Origin: an uncultured bacterium
GTDB lineage: Bacteria > Bacillota > Clostridia > Lachnospirales > Lachnospiraceae
Assembly (NCBI GenBank): GCA_945828315.1
Contig: CALZQA010000006.1
Coordinates: forward strand, 1-64,000
Direction: 5' to 3'
DNA length: 64,000 nt
Positions 41,829 through 48,838 of the stretch are shown piece by piece (position 1 is the stretch's first letter; each line of letters starts with the position of its first letter). Position numbers and translations under genes: made by a program. The notes under the pieces were generated by a model. The model saw only the letters and a program-made list of their open reading frames with translations. It made no database searches and was not told where the DNA came from.

Positions 41829-41862
41829 GGAAAAACCCTCCTTAGAATGTGAATGAAAAAAG

Positions 41863-41880
41863 TTGTTAAATTATTAACAT
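41863..41880 (-). promoter_or_regulatory. Rex-type (redox) operator
   Basis: TTGTTAAATTATTAACAT (plus strand) fits the clostridial Rex consensus TTGTTAANNNNTTAACAA at 13 of 14 defined positions. It lies 35 bases upstream of the but start codon and directly downstream of the -10 element, a repressor position. Rex senses the NADH/NAD+ ratio and controls butyrate genes in clostridia. Confidence 0.75.
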
Positions 41881-41891
41881 GATTTATCTCT

Positions 41892-41920
41892 ATACTAACA
41901 CTTTATTTCCTATTTCGCAA
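41892..41920 (-). promoter_or_regulatory. Promoter of the CoA-transferase gene
   Basis: On the minus strand TTGCGA (41920-41915), 17 bases, TAGTAT (41897-41892). Transcription should begin near 41885, inside or just before the Rex-type site. Confidence 0.6.
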
Positions 41921-41933
41921 TGTTACAGAACAA

Positions 41934-41963
41934 AAAAAGAGACCGGTTTACCGATCTCTTTTT
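41934..41963. terminator. Terminator after rsgI
   Basis: AAAAAGAGAcCGG / CCGaTCTCTTTTT with a TTTA loop and one mismatch; the minus-strand side ends in a T-run as required for rsgI (stop at 42003). Confidence 0.85.
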
Positions 41964-42002
41964 GTCAGTATAGGAAATCCTATAGCTTATGTGGGAAATA
42001 GC

Positions 42003-43313
42003 TTAAATAGCCATGCTGCATGCAATGATACTGTCGTCTGTTACGGGAATTCCATCCGGGTCTGCCGGAAATTCGTCGGGATTCTCAATGTCCAGATCAC
42101 TGTTGGTCTGCTGGCTGCTGTCTTCGGTAACTTCGTCTTTCTTCTCTGAAGACGAAGTAGAGCCTTTTTTATCAGATGAACTTGTTGATTCATCCTTCTT
42201 TTCAGAGGAAGTCGTTTCTCCCTTGGATGGTGATGAAACCGACTCATCTTTCTTCTCGGAAGAACCATTTCCGTTCTTATCTCCACCGGCTGCATTGGAA
42301 GCAGAATTGGAGCCTGAGTTCGAATTTGCATTTGCAGCTGAACCGGTTGCCTTATCGCTATTGGCGGAAGTGGTATCAGTGGAAACAGCCGGTTCTGTCG
42401 AAGCGGCAGCAGGAGTGCCTTCCTCGGAAGGTTTTTCTTCACTTGTCTCGTTCTTCTTCGCAGAAGCGGTGCTCACCGCATCATCTGCCGGTTTGCTGTC
42501 GGAAGCAATGGCATTTGGATCAACCGGAACTTCGGGATCAGCAGATTCTTTTGAATCAGGTGTAACAGCTGCAACAGCCTCGGGTACAGAAGCTCCGGAA
42601 GCGGCAGCGGTTTTTGTCTGTTCAAGCTCTGCGACAGTCAGATCCGCGAGAGCTGCAGGATCAACTTCCTTTGGATCCGTTGCAACACTGGCAATCTCAT
42701 TGATCAATTCCATTTTACCGGCGGTAATACCGTAGGAATCAGCAGATTCTTTTGTCTCTTTTGAAACATTGACAGTCGTGATGGAACAAGTCTCCACGGA
42801 ATTTGCAGTAAACTCATCTACTGTAGACATCAGGGCATCTGCCTTGGAATCTTTATCGGAATAGACACCGATGATCATGTAGTTGGTGTTCTCTGCATCG
42901 AGATAAGCTTCTGTGGATAATTGTTCGACAGTGATCGTAAGTGCGGTGGTAATATCTGTATTTTTGAGCGAATCACCGATCACATCTACGATGGCAGCTC
43001 CCTCGTCATTCATGCCGTCAACAGCAATGACGCGGTTAAACTCATTGAGTGAGTAAGCAATAGAAGGATTGATGTCCAGACTGACGTATGAGATCGGATT
43101 GCTCCAGGTGTATGAACCCATACCACCACATGCAGCAACAACGACCGCAGCAGAGGCAGCGATGGCAGCCTGTTTCGGAAAACGGATAACCTGAGACTGT
43201 ATCGTAAGTTCCTGTCCGATGGTGTAGTTTTTGTTTTTGATCTTTTCAAACTGACCATCGTCACGAAGTGCAACAGCATCGTTCCCGTTTAAATCAACAA
43301 TAACGGCCTTCAT
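42003..43313 (-). CDS. rsgI: RsgI-type anti-sigma-I factor
   Basis: 436-residue membrane protein controlling SigI. Residues 1-47 are the cytosolic RsgI anti-sigma domain (MKAVIVDLNGNDAVALRDDG, then TIGQEL). A helix spans about residues 49-67 (AAIAASAAVVVAACGGMGSY). Residues about 70-200 are the periplasmic domain with YVSLDINPSIAYSLNEFNRVIAVDGMNDEG, as in RsgI proteins. After residue 240 comes a long Ser/Glu/Lys/Asp-rich, disordered tail with repeats of the form SSEKKDE (at least four). No carbohydrate-binding or enzyme domain follows the tail. It starts 36 bases after sigI stop, same strand. Confidence 0.9.
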   Translation of the reverse strand: MKAVIVDLNGNDAVALRDDGQFEKIKNKNYTIGQELTIQSQVIRFPKQAAIAASAAVVVAACGGMGSYTWSNPISYVSLDINPSIAYSLNEFNRVIAVDGMNDEGAAIVDVIGDSLKNTDITTALTITVEQLSTEAYLDAENTNYMIIGVYSDKDSKADALMSTVDEFTANSVETCSITTVNVSKETKESADSYGITAGKMELINEIASVATDPKEVDPAALADLTVAELEQTKTAAASGASVPEAVAAVTPDSKESADPEVPVDPNAIASDSKPADDAVSTASAKKNETSEEKPSEEGTPAAASTEPAVSTDTTSANSDKATGSAANANSNSGSNSASNAAGGDKNGNGSSEKKDESVSSPSKGETTSSEKKDESTSSSDKKGSTSSSEKKDEVTEDSSQQTNSDLDIENPDEFPADPDGIPVTDDSIIACSMAI

Positions 43314-43349
43314 CGTTCCTTCTCCTTTCTAACTAGCTTTTGACTAGAA

Positions 43350-44048
43350 TTATTTAATATATTCCTGCAGCAGCGGGAAATCATTACATAGGATCTCCGC
43401 GGCTGTTATTATATATTTACGATGTCGTTCCAGAATTTTTCGGGGTACCTTGGTATTTTCTGTAATATTTTTTATCGGAAACAGTCTGGTATCACGCATC
43501 TTTTCTACCAGAGCGGGATGTTCCCTTATGTAAGAAACCGCCTGAAAGCAGGCACTTTTGGTCTTGGCTGCCTTCGGAGAGCAGCTGGTCAGATCCATAA
43601 AAGTGATGTCATAAGCGGCCAGGATCTCATTCAAAGCCAGGATTTCATCGCGGATGGGATTTTCGTCGCTGGTGCTTGTGGCACGCACAATGTGCAGCTG
43701 GTAAGCAGAGTTGTCGGAATCTTCATCTACAGTTCCTTCAAATACGTAAGGTTCCATAGACTGTTCGCTGGAAAAACGCGCCTGTGAGCGAATGTAATCG
43801 GTCAGCCTGCGCTCAATCAGGAGCCTTGCGTAAGACTGAAAGTTGCCCTTTTCCGCATCATAGGTGTCCATTGCGTTGGAAAAAGCGATCAGAGCGATCG
43901 ACCATTCGTCATCACTCTTGGTGATAAAACGTTTGGTGAACCGATTGGCACATCCGATGATGAACTTTTCATTCCGTGTAATAAAAGCGCTGCGTCCGTC
44001 CTCTGTTTTTACGGCTTCTAACGCTTCCTCCCCCATATTGGAAAACAT
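43350..44048 (-). CDS. sigI: RNA polymerase sigma factor SigI
   Basis: 232-residue sigma-70-family factor of the SigI group. Region 2: ITRNEKFIIGCANRFTKRFITKSDDEWSIALIAFSNAMDTYDAEKGNFQSYARLLIERRLTDYIR (SDDE..IAxxAFxxAixxYdxxkGxFxxyAxxxIxxRlxDyxR signature). A SigI-specific C-terminal domain follows, ending with FPIKNITENTKVPRKILERHRKYIITAAEILCNDF, a helix-turn-helix. With RsgI downstream it forms the usual pair, known in other Firmicutes for heat shock or polysaccharide sensing. RBS AAGGAG; own sigma-A promoter. Confidence 0.93.
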   Translation of the reverse strand: MFSNMGEEALEAVKTEDGRSAFITRNEKFIIGCANRFTKRFITKSDDEWSIALIAFSNAMDTYDAEKGNFQSYARLLIERRLTDYIRSQARFSSEQSMEPYVFEGTVDEDSDNSAYQLHIVRATSTSDENPIRDEILALNEILAAYDITFMDLTSCSPKAAKTKSACFQAVSYIREHPALVEKMRDTRLFPIKNITENTKVPRKILERHRKYIITAAEILCNDFPLLQEYIK

Positions 44049-44095
44049 AGATTCTCCTTAAAAATCGTTGTTTACAAAAAAGACGTTCAGCTCTG

Positions 44096-44123
44096 ACTAT
44101 ACCATGTTTGAAAAAAATGTCAA
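44096..44123 (-). promoter_or_regulatory. Promoter of sigI
   Basis: Minus strand TTGACA (44123-44118), 16 bases, TATAGT (44101-44096). A housekeeping type; no obvious SigI autoregulatory promoter was found. Confidence 0.75.
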
Positions 44124-44241
44124 GTTTTCGCATGCGCTGATGCTATAAGGTGCACAAATTCAAAAGAAAAAAGGTTGTCGATTTTCAAGCTATGTGATAG
44201 GCTATACTAAGAATTTTATGTATCAGATGCGAGGAATGATT

Positions 44242-45546
44242 ATGGATAACGAGCAAAAGGTCTGTCCGGTGGCAAAAAAATGCGGCGGCTGTCAGCTTCA
44301 GGGAGTTCCTTATAAAAAGCAGTTGGAGAAGAAGCGTCAGCTGGTGAAACAGTGCATGGGTGATGTGCGCGTACTGGCGCCGATCGGCATGGAGGAACCG
44401 GAGCATTACCGCAATAAGGTACATGCGGCATTCGGCAGAGACCGGAAAGGTAACGTGATCAGCGGAGTATACGAGAGCGGAACACACCACATCGTGCCGG
44501 TGGACAGATGTATGATCGAGGATGAGCAGGCGGACGCCATCATTGCCACGATCCGCGGACTGCTAAAGTCTTTTCGTATCAAAACCTACGACGAGGACAG
44601 CGGTTACGGGCTGCTTCGCCACGTGATGGTGCGCACGGCACACGCGACCGGTGAGATCCTGGTGGTGCTTGTGCTGGCCTCACCGATCTTGCCGGCGAAA
44701 AACAATTTTGTAAAAGCGCTGCGGGCGGCGCATCCGGAGATCACATCCATTGTGATCAACGTGAATGACCGGCACACCAGTATGGTACTTGGAGAGAGAA
44801 ATATCCTATTATATGGGAAGGGGTATATCGAGGACGAGCTGTGCGGAAATCGCTATCGGATTTCACCCAACTCCTTTTATCAGGTCAATGCGGTGCAGAC
44901 AAAAGTGCTCTATGAAAAAGCGGTGGAATATGCGCATCTGACAGGCAAGGAAACAGTCATTGATGCATATTGTGGTATCGGAACGATCGGAATGACGGCG
45001 GCTGCCCATGCAAAGCAGGTGATCGGTGTGGAGCTGAATCCGTCGGCAGTCAAGGATGCGATCGCAAACGCCAGACGAAATGACTGTAAAAATATTTCTT
45101 TTTATAATGAAGACGCCGGTGTATATATGCGAAAACTGGTAGCTGCGCCCGCCGGCGAACGCGTACCGGTGGATGTGGTATTTATGGATCCGCCCAGAAG
45201 CGGCAGCAGTGAAACTTTTCTGGAAGCTGTGACACTGTTGTCACCGAAACGGGTGGTATATATTTCCTGTGATCCCCATACGCTCGGCAGGGATCTGGAT
45301 TACATGAGAAAACATGGCTACAGACCGGTCGAATGTCAGCCGGTTGATATGTTTCCGTATACGGATGACATCGAAAATGTAGTTTTATTAGAGAGGACGA
45401 GGCAAGGACATGAATCACAAAGACAATCAGGCACTGTTAAACCAGGCAATTACAGATATTCAAAAGAATTACGCAAAGTACGAACTGCTGCGAGCGGTCG
45501 AGGACCGAAGACTTCCAAACCGCAATCAGGTAAAAGATCTCATTAA
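44242..45546 (+). CDS. rlmD: 23S rRNA (uracil-C5)-methyltransferase RlmD family
   Basis: 434-residue SAM-dependent RNA methyltransferase of the RumA/TrmA group. N-terminal Fe-S cysteines in VCPVAKKCGGCQLQG; then the TRAM-less core: HYRNKVHAAFG, YRISPNSFYQVNAVQ, SAM motif DAYCGIGTIGM, GVELNPSAVKDAIANARRN, FMDPPRSGSS, catalytic Cys in YISCDPHTLGRDL, and a C-terminal ENVVLLER. After this point about 46 residues of basic sequence (RYSKELRKVRTAASGRGPK...) run on past the usual end and overlap the next gene by 137 bases. ATG 44242 follows GAGGAATG. Target base by family only. Confidence 0.88.
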   Translation: MDNEQKVCPVAKKCGGCQLQGVPYKKQLEKKRQLVKQCMGDVRVLAPIGMEEPEHYRNKVHAAFGRDRKGNVISGVYESGTHHIVPVDRCMIEDEQADAIIATIRGLLKSFRIKTYDEDSGYGLLRHVMVRTAHATGEILVVLVLASPILPAKNNFVKALRAAHPEITSIVINVNDRHTSMVLGERNILLYGKGYIEDELCGNRYRISPNSFYQVNAVQTKVLYEKAVEYAHLTGKETVIDAYCGIGTIGMTAAAHAKQVIGVELNPSAVKDAIANARRNDCKNISFYNEDAGVYMRKLVAAPAGERVPVDVVFMDPPRSGSSETFLEAVTLLSPKRVVYISCDPHTLGRDLDYMRKHGYRPVECQPVDMFPYTDDIENVVLLERTRQGHESQRQSGTVKPGNYRYSKELRKVRTAASGRGPKTSKPQSGKRSH

Positions 45547-46303
45547 GGAGCTGAGATGTGTCATGTTCGCAGGCTATATGGAACAGGAGGACTGTCTGCA
45601 GAGCAATCTGGACGATTATGTTGCATATAAATGCAGCAATGCGATCCACAAGCTTCGTGAGCTGATCGTGACTGCATTGGAATGTGCGGATCATAAGCAG
45701 TGCGCACATGAAGAACTGATCCGACAGGCAGAGGATATCAGCTGCCGGTTTGCGGCGCGCATGCCGGCGCTGCAGGAGCTGTTGTTAAAGGATGTGCAGG
45801 CGGGCTTTGATGGAGACCCGGCGGCAAAGAGTAAGGAAGAGATCATTTTCTGCTATCCCGGATTTTTTGCAATTTTTGTGTATCGGCTTGCCCACGAGCT
45901 GTATGTGAGCAATGTGCCGTATATTCCCCGTATGATGACGGAGTACGCACACTCCGGCACCGGAATCGATATCAATCCCGGAGCAACGATCGGTGAATAT
46001 TTCTTTATTGACCACGGAACCGGCGTCGTGATCGGCGAGACGACAGAGATCGGCAATAATGTGAAATTGTATCAGGGCGTGACCCTCGGTGCGCTTTCTA
46101 CAAGAAAAGGTCAGATGTTATCGAATGTCAAGCGCCATCCGACCATTGGAAATAATGTGACTGTTTACTCCAACGCGAGTATTCTCGGTGGAGAAACGGT
46201 GGTGGGTGATAACTCCACCATTGGAGGCGGGGCTTTCATCACATCGTCCGTACCGGAAAATACCCGCGTGCAGGTGGGTCCGACAGATTCCGGTAATTCA
46301 TGA
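45410..46303 (+). CDS. cysE: Serine O-acetyltransferase
   Basis: 297-residue EpsC/CysE-type serine acetyltransferase, first step of cysteine synthesis (serine + acetyl-CoA to O-acetylserine). The N-terminal helical part runs to about residue 175; the left-handed beta-helix of hexapeptide repeats follows: HSGTGIDINPGATIGEYFFIDHGTGVVIGETTEIGNNVKLYQGVTLGALS, then KRHPTIGNNVTVYSNASILGGETVVGDNSTIGGGAF. Catalytic His/Asp are expected in FIDHGTG. It starts inside the extended 3' end of rlmD in another frame. Last residues (PENTRVQVGPTDSGNS) are the usual variable tail. Confidence 0.92.
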   Translation: MNHKDNQALLNQAITDIQKNYAKYELLRAVEDRRLPNRNQVKDLIKELRCVMFAGYMEQEDCLQSNLDDYVAYKCSNAIHKLRELIVTALECADHKQCAHEELIRQAEDISCRFAARMPALQELLLKDVQAGFDGDPAAKSKEEIIFCYPGFFAIFVYRLAHELYVSNVPYIPRMMTEYAHSGTGIDINPGATIGEYFFIDHGTGVVIGETTEIGNNVKLYQGVTLGALSTRKGQMLSNVKRHPTIGNNVTVYSNASILGGETVVGDNSTIGGGAFITSSVPENTRVQVGPTDSGNS

Positions 46304-46320
46304 AACTATGAAATATGTTT

Positions 46321-47130
46321 TTAGCCAGCCTGCGTTTTTGGCTGTTTTACCGTTACTTTACAGGTACGGCTGACACCGTCTACCTTTGCCGTGATGGTGG
46401 CAGTTCCCTTCTTTCGGGCGATGATCCGTCCACTCTCGTCCACGCTTGCGACAGCGGATGAGGAGGAGCGGAAGGTAAGCGGTCGGTTTGAGGAACAGTT
46501 CGCCACGAGCTGAAAGCTTTCTTCCGGATAGAGGCTGATGGAGGAACGATTCAGCGAAAGAGATGGCTTTTTGACCGTGACCTGGCATTTGGCACTGACA
46601 CCGTCTGCGGTGGCGCGAATGATCGCGCTGCCGCATTTTTTAGCGGTCAGGATGCCATCTTCGTCCACGGACACGATGGCAGAGGACGAAGATTTCCAAC
46701 TGACCTCATGACCGGTGGATACGGTGGCGGAAAGTCTGGCGCTCTCGCCGTTTTCCAGCGTGATGCGGCTTTGACTGATGGTTACGACAGATTTTTCCAC
46801 TGTCACCCGGCAGGATGCCTCTGCGCGCCGGATCTTGGCGGTGATCGTACAAGTGCCGGACTTTTTGCCGGTGACGACACCATAGGTGTTTACACTCGCA
46901 ATGGAAGAACTGCTGCTTTTAAAGGTGGGCAGGCTGCCGTTTGAAGTGAACGCGATCAGCAGAAACTGTCCGTCAATGGGAATGGACTGACGATAGCATG
47001 AGAGCACAATAAAGGGGAGTGAGTTGTCTGCGGCGGCATTTGTGATATTGGTCTGTGACAGCACCAGGGTGCATGTCAAAAGAATTGTCAGCAGGAACTG
47101 ACGGATATGATGATTGAAATGAAAGGTCAT
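46321..47130 (-). CDS. Secreted protein with three Ig-like (Big_2) domains
   Basis: 269-residue exported protein. Signal peptide at residues about 10-33 (FLLTILLTCTLVLSQTNITNAAA). Three bacterial Ig-like group 2 domains follow, each with the pattern ...SSSxxIASVNxxGxxTGKKxGTxTITAK...: about residues 45-113, 115-190 and 192-262. There is no anchor motif or enzyme domain, and the protein ends with the third Ig domain. It may be a surface or matrix protein. ATG 47130 is preceded by AAGGAGG. Convergent with cysE. Confidence 0.85.
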   Translation of the reverse strand: MTFHFNHHIRQFLLTILLTCTLVLSQTNITNAAADNSLPFIVLSCYRQSIPIDGQFLLIAFTSNGSLPTFKSSSSSIASVNTYGVVTGKKSGTCTITAKIRRAEASCRVTVEKSVVTISQSRITLENGESARLSATVSTGHEVSWKSSSSAIVSVDEDGILTAKKCGSAIIRATADGVSAKCQVTVKKPSLSLNRSSISLYPEESFQLVANCSSNRPLTFRSSSSAVASVDESGRIIARKKGTATITAKVDGVSRTCKVTVKQPKTQAG

Positions 47131-47343
47131 AGAAATTCCTCCTTGATACATAGATGTGAGGAATCTGTCGGACCCTGTTCCCAGAATAACATCTCAGGCC
47201 AAGAAAGTAAATTGGACAAAATGACGAAGCGAAACTGGCAGTGCTGTGCAATCTGCACAAAGGAAGAAAACTGCGGGGTGAAAATAAATTGGACTTTTTA
47301 TGGATTTTGGTGTATTCTATTGTACATAAACGGGGTGAAGACA

Positions 47344-47574
47344 ATGCGGGAAATGGAGTTCAAAATGGAGCGTACCGGGCTGGTGAAGGAAGGCGATGTT
47401 CTGCCGGTCACGGAAGGAAGATTGCCGAATTCTTATTATTATACACTTGGCAATGCCTATGCGATGTCAGCAAATTACACCTTCCGGGAGCGCCTGACCA
47501 GCAGGGAAGGCACTGTAAAAGAGATCAAGGAGACGCCGAAGGGCTTTTTCGTCACGGTACAGTTTGACGAATAA
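47344..47574 (+). CDS. Hypothetical protein, 76 residues
   Basis: Not recognised. 76-residue soluble protein with the start MREMEFKMERTGLVKEGD and then GRLPNSYYYTLGNAYAMSANYTFRERLTSREGTVKEIKETPKGFFVTVQFDE, suggesting a small all-beta fold whose last two strands are KEIKETPKGFFVTVQFD. Ribosome site GGGGTGAAG; a possible promoter TTGGAC-18-TATTCT lies at 47289-47318. A longer open frame upstream has no ribosome site. Followed by yjbQ 27 bases later. Confidence 0.75.
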   Translation: MREMEFKMERTGLVKEGDVLPVTEGRLPNSYYYTLGNAYAMSANYTFRERLTSREGTVKEIKETPKGFFVTVQFDE

Positions 47575-47601
47575 CAGTCCGGACAGGGGAGTTTACAAAA
47601 A

Positions 47602-48009
47602 ATGGGAGCACTCTATACGTTATACATACAGACAGAAGGACATATACAGATGCTGGATATCACCGGAGATGTGCAGCGGCTGGTGAGCGAGTGCGGCATC
47701 AGCTCCGGTATCTGCGTGCTTTTTCTGCCGCACACCACAGCGGGACTTATGATCTCAGAAAAAAGTGACCCATATCTGGCGGTGGATTTCACAAAGGCGA
47801 TCCACGCGCTGACCGGTAGGGAAGAGGAGTATCGCAATCTCGAAGGAAACTTTGCAGCACACCTGAGTTCTGCACTGACCGGTGTTTCCCTGACAGTTCC
47901 GGTCGAGGATGGCAGGCTCGCGCTTGGTGCATGGCAGAGCATATATCTGATGGAATTTGACGGGAGCAGAAAGCGCAAGATCCGTGTCAAATTTATGGAA
48001 GATGTGTAA
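47602..48009 (+). CDS. yjbQ: YjbQ/UPF0047 family protein
   Basis: 135-residue protein of the UPF0047 family, annotated in databases as secondary thiamine-phosphate synthase because family members can complement thiE loss. Motifs: ITGDVQRLVSECGISSGICVLFLPHTTAGLMISE (conserved HTTAxLxxxE), then NLEGNFAAHLSSALTGVSLTVPVEDGRLALGAWQSIYLMEFDGSRKRKIRV (the NxxAHxxxxLxGxSxxxPvxxGxLxLGxWQxIxLxEfDGPRxRxxxV signature). Complete. Biological role is uncertain. Confidence 0.92.
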   Translation: MGALYTLYIQTEGHIQMLDITGDVQRLVSECGISSGICVLFLPHTTAGLMISEKSDPYLAVDFTKAIHALTGREEEYRNLEGNFAAHLSSALTGVSLTVPVEDGRLALGAWQSIYLMEFDGSRKRKIRVKFMEDV

Positions 48010-48054
48010 GGGTTATTGTGAAGCTACGGAACAGTTACATGTAAGGTTTAATGT

Positions 48055-48627
48055 ATGGTGAATCAGAGCAGAAATAACAACACGACGGATCAGATCCTGG
48101 CAGACAGCCTGAAGGCATTGGTTTTGCAAAAACCGGTGGAAAAGATCACGATCAAGGAGATCACAGATAAAGCAGGTGTGATCCGTCCGACATTCTACAA
48201 TCATTTTCAGGATAAATATGAGCTGTTGGAGTGGATCATCCGGGAGGAGATACTGTCACCGACACACCCGTTGATCCGCAACGGTCTGACCAATCAGGCA
48301 GTGCTGCTCGTTTTTACGAGCCTGTTGCGTGAGAAAGAATTCTACAGCCGGCTGAGCCGCATGGACGGTCCGATCACCTTTGAGGACCTGGTGGTCAAGT
48401 GTATCAAAGAAATGCTGGTAGAAATCTTTGCCGAGCGTTTGCGCAACAAAAACGGACGTTTCCCATGGATGACGGATGATATGCTGGCAGAGTATTATGC
48501 GCGGTCCATGTGCTTTGCGGTCAAGGTATGGATCCGGCAGGGCATGACGGTTCCTGCGCAGGAGATGGCAGATGTGTACGAGTATCTGATGAGTCATTCG
48601 ATGGAGCAGGCAATCCGCGAGGTGTAA
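48055..48627 (+). CDS. TetR family regulator
   Basis: 190-residue TetR-type repressor. The helix-turn-helix is ILADSLKALVLQKPVEKITIKEITDKAGVIRPTFYNHFQDKYELLEWIIREEI (residues about 14-66). The C-terminal ligand domain resembles the DhaS-like TetR_C group. ATG 48055 has only a weak ribosome site (GTAAGG). It stands 211 bases before the MMPL pump gene, and an inverted repeat suitable as operator lies between them, so it most likely represses the pump. Confidence 0.87.
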   Translation: MVNQSRNNNTTDQILADSLKALVLQKPVEKITIKEITDKAGVIRPTFYNHFQDKYELLEWIIREEILSPTHPLIRNGLTNQAVLLVFTSLLREKEFYSRLSRMDGPITFEDLVVKCIKEMLVEIFAERLRNKNGRFPWMTDDMLAEYYARSMCFAVKVWIRQGMTVPAQEMADVYEYLMSHSMEQAIREV

Positions 48628-48668
48628 TAGGAGAAACGCCTGACCGGAAGGCAGGTATCGTTCGTTTA

Positions 48669-48694
48669 TTATACAAACATCCGGAAATGTATAA
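48669..48694 (+). promoter_or_regulatory. Candidate TetR operator before the MMPL pump
   Basis: TTATACA (48669-48675), 12 bases, TGTATAA (48688-48694): perfect 7-bp arms in 26 bp. A further TGTATA occurs at 48718-48723. Confidence 0.55.
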
Positions 48695-48739
48695 CATTCA
48701 TAACAAACCTCAAAAAGTGTATAGGCAGCAGTGACAGCA

Positions 48740-48778
48740 AAAAAGGATTGAATATGGAAGCATTCAATTCTTTTTTTT
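48740..48778 (+). terminator. Leader terminator before the MMPL pump gene
   Basis: AAGGATTGAAT pairs with ATTCAATTCTT around ATGGAAGC (one G-U), followed by a run of eight T. It is downstream of the operator and 60 bases before the pump start codon, so it either ends the tetR transcript or attenuates the pump. Confidence 0.65.
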
Positions 48779-48838
48779 ATACTCTTTTTCAGACGAAATA
48801 CCGGATATCTGTCCGGTAAAAAAGAAAGGGTGAAAAAA

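Noticed and set aside
42120-42260. Repeated codons in rsgI as a possible CRISPR or tandem DNA repeat
   Set aside because: Repeats are short, irregular and in frame with the Ser/Lys/Glu tail; no spacers. No CRISPR array was seen anywhere in the window.
42013-42735. 240-codon plus-strand Ser/Phe/Glu-rich frame opposite rsgI
   Set aside because: It is the complement of the low-complexity tail, whose codon repetition keeps other frames open.
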